A stretch of DNA of 22,395 nt from an uncultured Collinsella sp. (GTDB lineage: Bacteria > Actinomycetota > Coriobacteriia > Coriobacteriales > Coriobacteriaceae). The stretch spans positions 1 to 22,395 of the forward strand of contig CABUGI010000026.1 of NCBI GenBank assembly GCA_902491055.1. The letters are read 5' to 3'. The notes under the pieces were generated by a model that worked only from the letters and a program-made list of their open reading frames with translations, did no database searches and had not been told where the DNA came from. The position numbers and the translations under genes are program-made. The stretch's first letter is position 1. The number at the start of each line of letters is the position of its first letter. Below, in pieces: positions 1 through 6,448 of the stretch.

Positions 1-799
1 CCAGGCCGTTGCAGGGCATGATGATGGTCTTGGAGCCGGGCCAATGTTCGACTATGCGATCAGTAAGCGCCTGTGCTCCAGCTTCGTTCTCAACGTGATC
101 GATGATGACCTCGCCGCCGGCAAAACCCTCGGCTTCCATGGTATCGATAATCTTGTTGAGCATCTTCTTTTCGCCACGCGTGTGCCCGACGAGTTCGATT
201 TTACCGGCCTCACTCGCCGTGCCCAAAATGCGGATATTGAGCTTGTTGGCAATGACGCCGGCTGCCTTAGGGATACGTCCGGCTTTGGCGAGGTTTTCGT
301 AATTGCACAAACTGAAGAGGATTTTGCTGTTCTGTTCAAGACTATCGAAGTATGCGCAAGCATCCTCGAATGAGACATCCGGGTTGCTTGCAAGATAGCG
401 GTCGAACAGCAAGAAAATGAGGTCCATTTTGCCGCCAGCTGCGCGTGAATTGACTAGATGAATCTGCCGGTCGGGCTCCTCGGCAAGAACCATATCGCGA
501 GCCGTGGCTGCCGCATTGTAGCTGCCTGACACGCCCTCAGAGATCGGCATGCAGATGGTCTTGTCTGCCAATTTGAAGAGCTCGGCCCACTCCCCTACAC
601 TGGGACAAGCGCTCGAAGAGGCGTTCGTCTCCGCCTGAACAGCGCAGTTGAGCTCATGAACATCGAGCGAAAGGTCATCGACGAATTCACGCTCCCCCAC
701 TCGAATTTTGAGGGGCGCAAATGCAAAGGTGGTATGGGGCGCGGTCGGTTGCCAATCGCGGAGGTTGCAGCTTGAATCGGAGATAAGTGCCCAGCTCAT
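1..799 (-). CDS. DegV family protein (fatty-acid-binding type), 3' end cut by the window edge
   Basis: Read directly from the minus strand: 266 codons from ATG 799 are open to the left edge, so the C-terminus (probably about 20 residues) lies outside. DegV-family proteins are two-domain lipid-binding proteins; some (FakB) present fatty acids to the kinase FakA. Family marks seen are the N-terminal LISDSS strand, the CPSVGEW segment (equivalent of the usual TSxPS lipid-site loop), PISEGVSGSYNAA, the VNSRAAGGKMD segment, NLAKAGRIPKAAG, and the following NIRILGTASEAGKIELVG segment. The start is supported by AAAGGA six nt upstream. The gene sits behind a terminator, has its own likely promoter and a strong inverted repeat, so it looks like a separately controlled unit. 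The family assignment is firm; the ligand and physiological role cannot be read from sequence. Confidence 0.9.
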   Translation of the reverse strand, partial: MSWALISDSSCNLRDWQPTAPHTTFAFAPLKIRVGEREFVDDLSLDVHELNCAVQAETNASSSACPSVGEWAELFKLADKTICMPISEGVSGSYNAAATARDMVLAEEPDRQIHLVNSRAAGGKMDLIFLLFDRYLASNPDVSFEDACAYFDSLEQNSKILFSLCNYENLAKAGRIPKAAGVIANKLNIRILGTASEAGKIELVGHTRGEKKMLNKIIDTMEAEGFAGGEVIIDHVENEAGAQALTDRIVEHWPGSKTIIMPCNGL

Positions 800-828
800 A
801 GAGGGTCCTTTCTAATTGTTCCCATACA

Positions 829-857
829 ATTATAGCCATCTTACAGACTGATTGGGC
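829..857 (-). promoter_or_regulatory. probable promoter of the DegV-family gene
   Basis: On the minus strand a perfect TATAAT (829-834) lies 29 nt upstream of ATG 799. The position 17 nt further upstream (852-857) reads GCCCAA, which is a poor -35 box, and no better one is visible. The -35 zone touches the inverted repeat at 857-887, which suggests an activator or repressor site. The -10 call is good; the rest is inference. Confidence 0.55.
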
Positions 858-887
858 CGCTATCTAGTATTCAAAACTAGATAGCGG
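857..887. promoter_or_regulatory. perfect 12-bp inverted repeat, candidate operator
   Basis: CCGCTATCTAGT (857-868) and ACTAGATAGCGG (876-887) are exact reverse complements separated by 7 nt (ATTCAAA). The repeat follows the terminator of the NlpC/P60 gene and ends where the -35 box of the DegV-family promoter should be. There is no U-tract after it on the minus strand, so a second terminator is unlikely. A dimeric regulator site, or a structured leader for a longer transcript, are the plausible readings. Confidence 0.6.
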
Positions 888-900
888 ACTGCACGAAAGG

Positions 901-940
901 CAAAAGAATGGACCCCATGACTCAAAGCCACGAGGTCCAT
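901..940 (-). terminator. rho-independent terminator after the NlpC/P60 gene
   Basis: On the minus strand ATGGACC and GGTCCAT frame a 12-bp stem (two G-U pairs, TCGTG with CATGG inside) with a 9-nt loop at 908-940, followed by a modest U-rich run TCTTTTG. It begins 23 nt after the stop codon of the hydrolase gene, as expected for the end of the pgsA-to-NlpC unit. Confidence 0.75.
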
Positions 941-963
941 ATCCGTTTGCTTTATCTGAATAC

Positions 964-2091
964 TTAGTAACGCACAAAGATATAGTTATTGTTCATGCCA
1001 GCGGCAACGGAGCTGATGATAACACCCGTGTTGTAGTCGGAAGCATGAATCATCTGACCACCACCGATGTAAATGCCGGTGTGGTACGAGTTGACAACAA
1101 CGTCACCGGGCTGCGGATCGGACACACGCGTCCAGCCCATAAAGGTGCCCGTGGTGCCCAGGCGGCAATAGCGACCAGTGAGGCAATAGCTAACAAAACC
1201 AGAGCAGTCAAAGCTGTTCGGGCCAATTCCGCCCCAGGAATAAGCGCAACCAAGCTTACTGTATGCACGCGAGACAACAGAACCGCCGTCGACGGACTGG
1301 CTCGGAGCAGAAGGCGTCGGAGCCGGAGCAGGCGTGGAGGGCTGCGGCGTCGGAGCAGGTGCCGGCGTAGGAGCCGGAGTGTTGCCGCCCTGGTTGTTGT
1401 TATTGCTGGTCTGGCCACCGTTGATGGTGTTCTCGGTCGTACCGGCAGTCTCGTTGCTCACCGTGGCCTTCTCGGCGGTGCTGGCGTTGATGCCGGCCTG
1501 CAGCGCGGCGTTGGCCTCGGCCTCGGCGGCAAGCTCGGCCTGCAGCTGCGAATCCAGGGAGTTTACGACGTTCTGGGCTTCAGCCTGCTGGGCGTTAAGC
1601 TCGTCGACCTTCTTTTGCGTGGCGGCGACGTTCTTCTCCTGCTCGGACTGCTTATCGGTGAGCTGCTGCTTAAGCTCCTTGACCTCTTGAATGGTCTGAG
1701 CTTGCTTATCGGAAACTTTGCCGTAGTAGAACAGACGGTTGAGCATATCACTCAGGTCATCGACGCCCGTTAGAACCTGAAGCAGGCTCAGACCGCCGGT
1801 TTTGTACTCGCCGGCGACATAGGTCGAGAGCTTGGCCTGACCATCGGCGATCTCCTGCTGCTTTTGCGTGATCTCGCCAGCAGTCTGATCGAGCGCCTGC
1901 GTCTGCGTTGCGAGCTCATCGTAAATCTGCTGAGTTTGGGTACCGATCTGCTCGAGCTTCGTACGAGCAGCGGCAAGGTCGGATGCGGTATCGGCGTAGG
2001 CAGGAGCTGCGAGGCCCAAGCCCAAAACACAAGCGAGGGTTGCCGTAGCAGCGCAGCGTGCCATGTTTTTGTGCGTGTTTGCTGTGCGCAT
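964..2091 (-). CDS. secreted NlpC/P60 peptidoglycan hydrolase with coiled-coil N-terminus
   Basis: A 375-residue exported protein with the architecture of CwlO/RipA-like endopeptidases, which cut peptide stems of peptidoglycan at the cell surface. A signal peptide covers residues 1-33, with a hydrophobic core near 15-28 and a probable AYA-D cleavage site. Residues about 35-200 are Gln/Glu/Lys/Ala-rich with the periodicity of coiled coils. About 220-268 is an Asn/Gly then Pro/Ala/Thr-rich linker. The C-terminal NlpC/P60 domain (about 270-375) carries DCSGF with catalytic Cys296, YHTGIYIGGG with His337, and MIHAS with His349. GGAAAGGAAGC ahead of ATG 2091 supports the start. It lies 32 nt after the disrupted apt gene and is closed by a terminator, so it is probably the last gene of that unit. 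The domain call is secure; the exact bond cleaved is unknown. Confidence 0.93.
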   Translation of the reverse strand: MRTANTHKNMARCAATATLACVLGLGLAAPAYADTASDLAAARTKLEQIGTQTQQIYDELATQTQALDQTAGEITQKQQEIADGQAKLSTYVAGEYKTGGLSLLQVLTGVDDLSDMLNRLFYYGKVSDKQAQTIQEVKELKQQLTDKQSEQEKNVAATQKKVDELNAQQAEAQNVVNSLDSQLQAELAAEAEANAALQAGINASTAEKATVSNETAGTTENTINGGQTSNNNNQGGNTPAPTPAPAPTPQPSTPAPAPTPSAPSQSVDGGSVVSRAYSKLGCAYSWGGIGPNSFDCSGFVSYCLTGRYCRLGTTGTFMGWTRVSDPQPGDVVVNSYHTGIYIGGGQMIHASDYNTGVIISSVAAGMNNNYIFVRY

Positions 2092-2123
2092 GTAGCTTCC
2101 TTTCCAGTAACTAAGGGTAACGG

Positions 2124-2654
2124 CTAGTCCACCGTCACCAGGCTAAAGAGCTCCACATCGTCATTAGACGGCGTGAGCTTCTCGCGCGGGTTGAGAAACG
2201 CAAGCTCAAGGATACAACCATAACCGACAAGCTTTGCGCCCATATCTCGCACCAGTTTACCTGTTGCCTCGACGGTTCCGCCCGTCGCGACCAAGTCGTC
2301 CAGAATCAACACGGTATCTTAAGAGCTGATAGCGTCGGCATGGATCTCAATTGAATCGGTGCCGTACTCGAGCTCGTAGCTCTGGCTCACGGTCTCGCGC
2401 GGCAGCTTTCCCGGTTTACGTGCGGGAACAAAGCCGGCGCCAAGGGCTACAGCCACCGGTACGCCAACCATAAAGCCGCGAGCCTCGGGACCCACGACCT
2501 TGGTGATTCCCATGCCGGCAAAGTGCTCGGCGAGGGCATCGGTCATGGCTTTGAGAGCCTCGGGATTGCCAAAGAGCGGCGTGATGTCCTTAAATACGAC
2601 TCCGGGTTCGGGATAGTCGGGAATATCGACGATATGAGATTCGAAGTCATACAT
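2124..2654 (-). pseudogene. apt: adenine phosphoribosyltransferase interrupted by an in-frame TAA
   Basis: APT converts adenine and PRPP to AMP in purine salvage. Read through, the frame gives about 176 residues, the usual length. The first part starts at ATG 2654 (AAAGGT 8 nt upstream; the ATG at 2669 is less likely) and contains the APT segments IVDIPDYPEPGVVFKDITPL, GPEARGF, VPARKPGKLP and the EYGTDSIEIHADAI strand. It ends at TAA 2319-2321. In the same frame the second part begins at once with DTVLILDDLVATGGT, the PRPP-binding loop, and runs to TAG at 2124. Both halves are intact, so this is one nonsense codon, not a frameshift. The first product lacks the PRPP loop and should be inactive. 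A GTG at 2312, 6 nt after the stop, could allow re-initiation, but two active fragments are not expected. A sequencing or assembly error is also possible. Confidence 0.88.
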
Positions 2655-2693
2655 GGCGTGACCTTTCATGGATTGCCGAAATTTCAGCAGCGG

Positions 2694-3572
2694 TTATTTG
2701 CCCGCGGTGGCGGCGCCGGATTGCGAAGGGGCGACGACTTTGAGCGGCTTTACGAGAGAATCCTCGTGCGAAACCGGCGCGGCTGGCTCTTCGTTTTTGG
2801 CCTTGGTGGACTCGGAACGCGTGATTTCCTCATCGAGTGCATCGATGTCGGCGTCCTCGACCACGGCGTTGAGCGACTCAAAAACGCGGTTCTTGAGCAG
2901 CGCGGTGTGCACGCCCTCCGTCAGGTCGTGAAGCTTCTTAAACGCACGCTCGAGCTTGGCGTCGCGCTCGTCATCGGAGGTATCCATTCCGAGCATGCTC
3001 ACGAGCACCTGCTCAAACATCGAGGACTCGCGGTTAGCGGAAGACACGTACTGACGCAGGTTGCGTGGCTCGATATGGAAGCGCGACAGCTCGGAGCAGT
3101 AACGGATGATCGGAAAATCGCGACCATCGACAAGCTCGCGATTCTGCGGGCTTTTGATGATGCGAATGAGGTCGTTTTCGGCGAGCGAGCGGATAAACGA
3201 AATCTCGACGCCCAGCATATCGGGAATGGTCTCGATGGGATGCAGCTTTTGCTTAGTCTCCTTGGGCTCCGTCTTGAGCGGAACATCGGACAGCAAGCCC
3301 ACCTCGTAGGCGAGCGTTGACAGGTCCGTGGCGTTTTCCAAGCGCTGCTTAATCACGTTGAGTGGCATATAGCGGGTCTTCTGCAGGTGCAGAATGACCT
3401 CCAGGCGATCAACGTCCTCCTTGGAGTACTGACGGTATCCCTTTGGCGTACGATGAGGGGTAATGAGCCCCTCATCCTCTAGAAATCTAATTTTTGAGTT
3501 CGAAAGATCGGGGTATGCGCCTCGAAGTAGGTTGACGACTTGGCCGATACTCAGATAGTTGCGTTCGGCCAT
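2694..3572 (-). CDS. MerR-family regulator, FtsR-like
   Basis: A 292-residue protein with an N-terminal MerR winged helix-turn-helix (about 5-75): YLSIGQVVNLL, NSKIRFLEDEGLITP, the wing GYRQYSKEDVDRL, then LHLQKTRYMPLNVIKQRL. The SKIRFLE...GLxTPxRTxxGYR pattern with the YxPLxVIK segment matches the actinobacterial subgroup of Corynebacterium FtsR and mycobacterial Rv1828, which in Corynebacterium activates ftsZ. The remaining 200 residues are an uncharacterised effector region with an acidic Ser/Glu-rich tail. It follows the FHA gene with 3 nt between stop and start and has only a weak ribosome site, so coupled translation is likely. The FHA-MerR pair is the same as odhI-ftsR and garA-Rv1828. 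The family is firm; the ftsZ target is inferred from homologues. Confidence 0.82.
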   Translation of the reverse strand: MAERNYLSIGQVVNLLRGAYPDLSNSKIRFLEDEGLITPHRTPKGYRQYSKEDVDRLEVILHLQKTRYMPLNVIKQRLENATDLSTLAYEVGLLSDVPLKTEPKETKQKLHPIETIPDMLGVEISFIRSLAENDLIRIIKSPQNRELVDGRDFPIIRYCSELSRFHIEPRNLRQYVSSANRESSMFEQVLVSMLGMDTSDDERDAKLERAFKKLHDLTEGVHTALLKNRVFESLNAVVEDADIDALDEEITRSESTKAKNEEPAAPVSHEDSLVKPLKVVAPSQSGAATAGK

Positions 3573-3575
3573 GCC

Positions 3576-4010
3576 CTACTCACCGGTTTCGATGCGCTCC
3601 GGCGTGCTCTCGTGGTAGATGAGCGTAAACGTACCGATCTGGACGGAAGAACCGTCGTGCAGCGGGGCTGCATTGACGATGGCACCGTCGACCCAGGTGC
3701 CATTGAGCGAGCCCAAGTCCTCGATGCGAGCGCCGAGGCCCTCGCGAATAATGCGCGCGTGGCTGCGCGAAACGGTCATGTCATTGAGGAAGATGCCGTT
3801 CGCAGGATCGCGGCCGATGGTGGTCACGTCGTCCTCGAGTTCAAAAGCGGCACCAGTCTGCGGACCCTTGACGATGGACAGAACGGGGGCGGTGATGCGC
3901 ACGTTGGCCATGAGGTCGGGAACGGTGACGTCGCTTGAAGGAACGCGGAATACGCAGGTAGCGTCCGCGGTCTTATCATTCTGAGGCATATTGTTAACCA
4001 TGTTGTCCAT
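3576..4010 (-). CDS. FHA-domain signalling protein, GarA/OdhI-like
   Basis: A 144-residue protein with a disordered N-terminus and one forkhead-associated domain (about 42-133). The phosphothreonine-binding residues are visible: GR at 66-67, Ser81 and His84 in TVSRSHA, and Asn103 in GSLNGTWV. Upstream, DATCVFRV (Thr18) lines up with the ETTSVFRA phosphorylation motif of GarA/OdhI, where Ser/Thr kinases modify one of two threonines and the phospho-form folds back on its own FHA domain. Here only the second threonine is present. GarA/OdhI inhibit 2-oxoglutarate dehydrogenase and glutamate enzymes. The start is ATG 4010, chosen because AGGGG lies 5 nt upstream; an earlier ATG at 4043 lacks such a site. 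A TATGAT at 4061-4066 could be a weak internal promoter. The fold is secure; the metabolic target is inferred. Confidence 0.85.
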   Translation of the reverse strand: MDNMVNNMPQNDKTADATCVFRVPSSDVTVPDLMANVRITAPVLSIVKGPQTGAAFELEDDVTTIGRDPANGIFLNDMTVSRSHARIIREGLGARIEDLGSLNGTWVDGAIVNAAPLHDGSSVQIGTFTLIYHESTPERIETGE

Positions 4011-4076
4011 GACAACCCCTAACTTATCGCGGACCTGCCGCAAATAATGAACCGTACGTAATCATACCCCAACGAA

Positions 4077-4781
4077 TCAGTCTTCGATTTCAGGGTTCAG
4101 AAAGTCGATGTCCTCGTCCTCGGGATGCGCGAGAGCCTGTTTAATGGCCGCTCCGCCCTTAATGGAGTAGATGACAGCCGTGAGCATGGAGAAGATCACG
4201 CCGCCGTACACAAAGAAGATGCCGAGGGGCACCGAGCTTCCGTTGAGGCCCGGGAAGGCCGTAAGGGATGAAGGTAAAAGATGCAGGCCGTCAATAACGG
4301 GGAAACCGAGCAGCATGAGCGAGAAACCAGTCATGAGCAGCGCTGTGGCAATCTTTCCCGGGAAGACGACATCGATGGGGCGACGGTGATAATGACGAAC
4401 GATAAGCGTGCCGATGCCCAGATAGATGTCGCGGCCAATAATGAGCACGCAGACCCAGATGGGTAGCTCTCCGCGGACCACCAGTCCCAAGACGCCGGTG
4501 AACAGCAGCGCACGGTCGCAGATGGGATCCATGACCTTGCCGAGCCATGAGACCGTCTTAGTCATGCGGGCGATCTGGCCGTCCATCCAGTCGGTGGAGG
4601 CGGCAACGGCGTAGATAACAATGGCGATGACGCGGTTGTTGTCCGTCACAAACAGGTACAGAAATACCAGGGTGAGGATCAGGCGCGTAAAGGTGATGAA
4701 ATTGGAGATCGTAAAGATCTTATTCGACGGGTAATCGGAAGTGCCGATAAGCTCCTTTTTGATCTTCTTTTTGATGCCCAC
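4077..4781 (-). CDS. CDP-alcohol phosphatidyltransferase, probable PgsA-type
   Basis: An integral membrane enzyme of phospholipid synthesis. The family joins a CDP-diacylglycerol head to an alcohol (glycerol-3-phosphate for PgsA, inositol phosphate or phosphatidylglycerol for relatives). The full catalytic signature is present: D64, D67-G68, A71-R72, G81, D85 and D89, in the pattern DxxDGxxAR-x8-GxxxDxxxD. About six hydrophobic segments follow, starting near SNFITFTRL. I chose GTG 4781 (234 residues; GGGGAG 4 nt upstream) over ATG 4916, because the extra 45 residues look unlike the family, overlap the likely promoter, and would begin inside a hairpin arm. It heads the unit leading to the FHA and MerR genes; a pgsA2 gene lies near garA in mycobacteria as well. 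The enzyme class is firm, the alcohol substrate is not. Confidence 0.85.
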   Translation of the reverse strand: MGIKKKIKKELIGTSDYPSNKIFTISNFITFTRLILTLVFLYLFVTDNNRVIAIVIYAVAASTDWMDGQIARMTKTVSWLGKVMDPICDRALLFTGVLGLVVRGELPIWVCVLIIGRDIYLGIGTLIVRHYHRRPIDVVFPGKIATALLMTGFSLMLLGFPVIDGLHLLPSSLTAFPGLNGSSVPLGIFFVYGGVIFSMLTAVIYSIKGGAAIKQALAHPEDEDIDFLNPEIED

Positions 4782-4817
4782 AGGACTCCCCCGCTGGTTA
4801 ACGACAAAACTTTCGAT

Positions 4818-4846
4818 ACTATACCCGTTCCGGCGATGTCTATCCA
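4818..4846 (-). promoter_or_regulatory. probable promoter of the pgsA-like operon
   Basis: On the minus strand TATAGT (4818-4823, five of six consensus) is preceded at 17 nt by TGGATA (4841-4846, four of six). The -10 box lies about 37 nt above GTG 4781 and downstream of the tRNA terminator, so it is well placed to start the pgsA-FHA-MerR-apt-NlpC unit. It also argues against the ATG at 4916 as the start. Confidence 0.5.
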
Positions 4847-4907
4847 GCGCAGCCATAGAGAGTCCAGACATGTGGAGGGCGCTTTTAGGCGGCGGGGATT
4901 TCGCATT

Positions 4908-4966
4908 CGTGTACATCAGCCTCCAAACATGTCGAAAAATGTCGATTTTGGTGGCTGATGTACACG
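4908..4966. repeat. 59-nt imperfect hairpin with a 14-bp perfect outer stem
   Basis: CGTGTACATCAGCC (4908-4921) and GGCTGATGTACACG (4953-4966) are exact reverse complements. Inside, after one mismatch, CCAAA (4923-4927) pairs with TTTGG (4947-4951). The centre holds a direct repeat of ATGTCGA separated by three A. The element is non-coding and lies between the tRNA terminator and the pgsA-like promoter. It resembles a dispersed intergenic repeat or a small non-autonomous element, but no second copy is in this window. There is no U-tract typical of a terminator on either strand; on the plus strand a short TTTT follows at 4967-4970. Confidence 0.7.
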
Positions 4967-5001
4967 TTTTGATTCGGTGGTTACATCGAGCGGGAACGTT
5001 G

Positions 5002-5031
5002 TTGCTTTAAGCAAAATAATCATGGTGATTA
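5002..5031. other. two adjacent short AT-rich dyads
   Basis: TTGCTT-T-AAGCAA (5002-5014) and TAATCA-TGG-TGATTA (5017-5031) are perfect inverted repeats lying side by side just past the tRNA terminator. They could be regulator sites, but nothing ties them to a gene start, and AT-rich dyads of this size arise by chance. Confidence 0.3.
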
Positions 5032-5035
5032 AAAC

Positions 5036-5065
5036 AAAAAAGGTCAGGCACTAGGTGCCTGACCT
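5036..5065 (-). terminator. strong rho-independent terminator after tRNA-Pro
   Basis: AGGTCAGGCAC-TAG-GTGCCTGACCT forms a perfect 11-bp stem with a 3-nt loop (5041-5065). On the minus strand it runs directly into TTTTTT, then GTTTT. It lies 9 nt after the tRNA 3' end and closes the 17-kb run of genes to its right. Confidence 0.93.
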
Positions 5066-5074
5066 GCAAACTTC

Positions 5075-5151
<77 letters not shown>

Positions 5152-5193
5152 AAGCTTTTGTTTGTTGCTCTGCTCTCGCTCGCAACAGGGAGT

Positions 5194-5223
5194 ATATTAA
5201 CCCGAAACTTTAGACTTGTGCAA
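5194..5223 (-). promoter_or_regulatory. possible promoter of tRNA-Pro
   Basis: TTGCAC (5218-5223) and TAATAT (5194-5199) are spaced by 18 nt on the minus strand, placing the start about 35 nt above the tRNA. Both boxes are weak matches; a nearby TATACT is an alternative -10. Read-through from coaBC is equally possible. Confidence 0.4.
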
Positions 5224-5231
5224 GAACTTTT

Positions 5232-6446
5232 TTACAAATTTTGAAGCAAGTCCAAAATTGTATCTGCGAGCTGGGGTTTTGTTAGCACGGGAAGTTCTTG
5301 CGTACCCGTTGTGCTCACAATCCAGGCCTTGTTAGTGTCGGTTCCAAAGCCCGAATCGGCGCGCGAGACATCGTTGGCGATAATGGCATCGCAGCCCTTG
5401 CGGGCCAATTTGCGCTCGGCGTACTCGACAACGTTATCGGTCTCGGCCGCAAATCCGATTACGCACCGCTCGCCCTTCTGGCGCGAGAGCTCGGCCAAAA
5501 TATCGACCGTTTCGACAAGCTCGATGCGATCCAGGCGTTCGTTGGCCTTTTTGAGCTTATGGTCCGCGGGGGATACGGGGGTGTAGTCGGCGACAGCCGC
5601 TGCGCAAATGGCCGCATCGGCCGTCTGGAAGGCGTTTAACGCCGCCTGCAGCATCTCTGCGGCGGTCTGCACGCGCACGCACTCCACGCCGCGACCCACG
5701 TCGAGTGACGTCGGCCCCAGCACGAGCGTGACCTCGGCACCGCGGCGAGCGGCCTCCCCCGCCAGGGCGATGCCCATCTTTCCCGACGACCGGTTGCCAA
5801 TGAATCGCACCGGGTCGATTGGTTCGTGCGTGGGGCCGGCAGTGATGACGACGCGCTTGCCTGCCAGGTCCTGAGGCACGGGTTTGAGCACCTCACAGAC
5901 AGCCTCGACGATGTCCTCGGGCTCGCTCATGCGTCCCGTGTCCACGTCGCCGCAGGCAAGGTAGCCGCTGCCGGGTCCCACAACATGGACACCGCGCTCG
6001 CGCAGCGTGGCCATGTTGGCCTGCGTCGCCGGCGCCTTCCACATGCCGTTGTTCATAGCGGGTGCGATCACGATGGGTCGCGGCGTCGCAAGCAGCGTGG
6101 TGGAAATAAGGTCATCGGCGATGCCGTTGGCCATCTTGGCGATGATATTGGCCGTCGCGGGCGCCACGACCACCAGATCGGGCTCCTGCGCAAGCGAAAT
6201 GTGGTGGATGGGGTCGGAGGGGTCGTCGAATAGGCCCACGGCAACGGGCTCGTTGGTGAGCGCACGGAAGGTGAGCGGGCCCACAAACTCGGTGGCATGC
6301 TCGCTCATGACAACCTTGACGTGCGCGCCGCGCTTTTGCAGCAGGCGCACGATATTGCACGACTTATAGGCGGCGATCCCGCCGGTAATTCCCAGCAGGA
6401 TCGTTTTTCCCTCAAGTTGCATTGAATTGTTGGGTACCGCCGTCAT
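5232..6446 (-). CDS. coaBC: bifunctional phosphopantothenoylcysteine decarboxylase / phosphopantothenate-cysteine ligase
   Basis: Catalyses two consecutive cytosolic steps of coenzyme A synthesis: ligation of cysteine to 4'-phosphopantothenate (C-terminal CoaB) and FMN-dependent decarboxylation of the product (N-terminal CoaC). At 404 residues it has the normal bifunctional length. CoaC marks are LGITGGIAAYK (18-28), catalytic His in HHISLA (81-82), APATAN (95-100), PAMN (129-132) and Cys165 in GYLACGDVDTGRM. The CoaB half begins near 195 with VVITAGPTHEPIDPVR, FIGNRSSGKMG, and later NDVSRADSGFGTDTN. The start at ATG 6446 has AAGGAAG 8 nt upstream and lies 2 nt after the previous stop. It is the last protein gene before tRNA-Pro. 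Confidence 0.96.
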   Translation of the reverse strand: MTAVPNNSMQLEGKTILLGITGGIAAYKSCNIVRLLQKRGAHVKVVMSEHATEFVGPLTFRALTNEPVAVGLFDDPSDPIHHISLAQEPDLVVVAPATANIIAKMANGIADDLISTTLLATPRPIVIAPAMNNGMWKAPATQANMATLRERGVHVVGPGSGYLACGDVDTGRMSEPEDIVEAVCEVLKPVPQDLAGKRVVITAGPTHEPIDPVRFIGNRSSGKMGIALAGEAARRGAEVTLVLGPTSLDVGRGVECVRVQTAAEMLQAALNAFQTADAAICAAAVADYTPVSPADHKLKKANERLDRIELVETVDILAELSRQKGERCVIGFAAETDNVVEYAERKLARKGCDAIIANDVSRADSGFGTDTNKAWIVSTTGTQELPVLTKPQLADTILDLLQNL

Positions 6447-6448
6447 CG

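Noticed and set aside
1321..1400. Low-complexity repeat of GGAGC/GGCGT-like units
   Set aside because: It encodes the Pro/Ala/Thr linker of the secreted hydrolase; codon-level repetition, not a CRISPR or mobile repeat.
1045..1773. 242-codon plus-strand frame with Arg-rich and Leu/Val-rich stretches
   Set aside because: It is the complement of the Pro/Ala/Thr linker and coiled coil of the NlpC/P60 gene, which explains the odd composition.
4782..4916. N-terminal extension of the pgsA-like protein from ATG 4916
   Set aside because: The start lies in a hairpin arm, GGAGG is only 3 nt away, the added residues do not resemble the family, and a likely promoter falls inside. GTG 4781 was preferred, though the longer form is not excluded.
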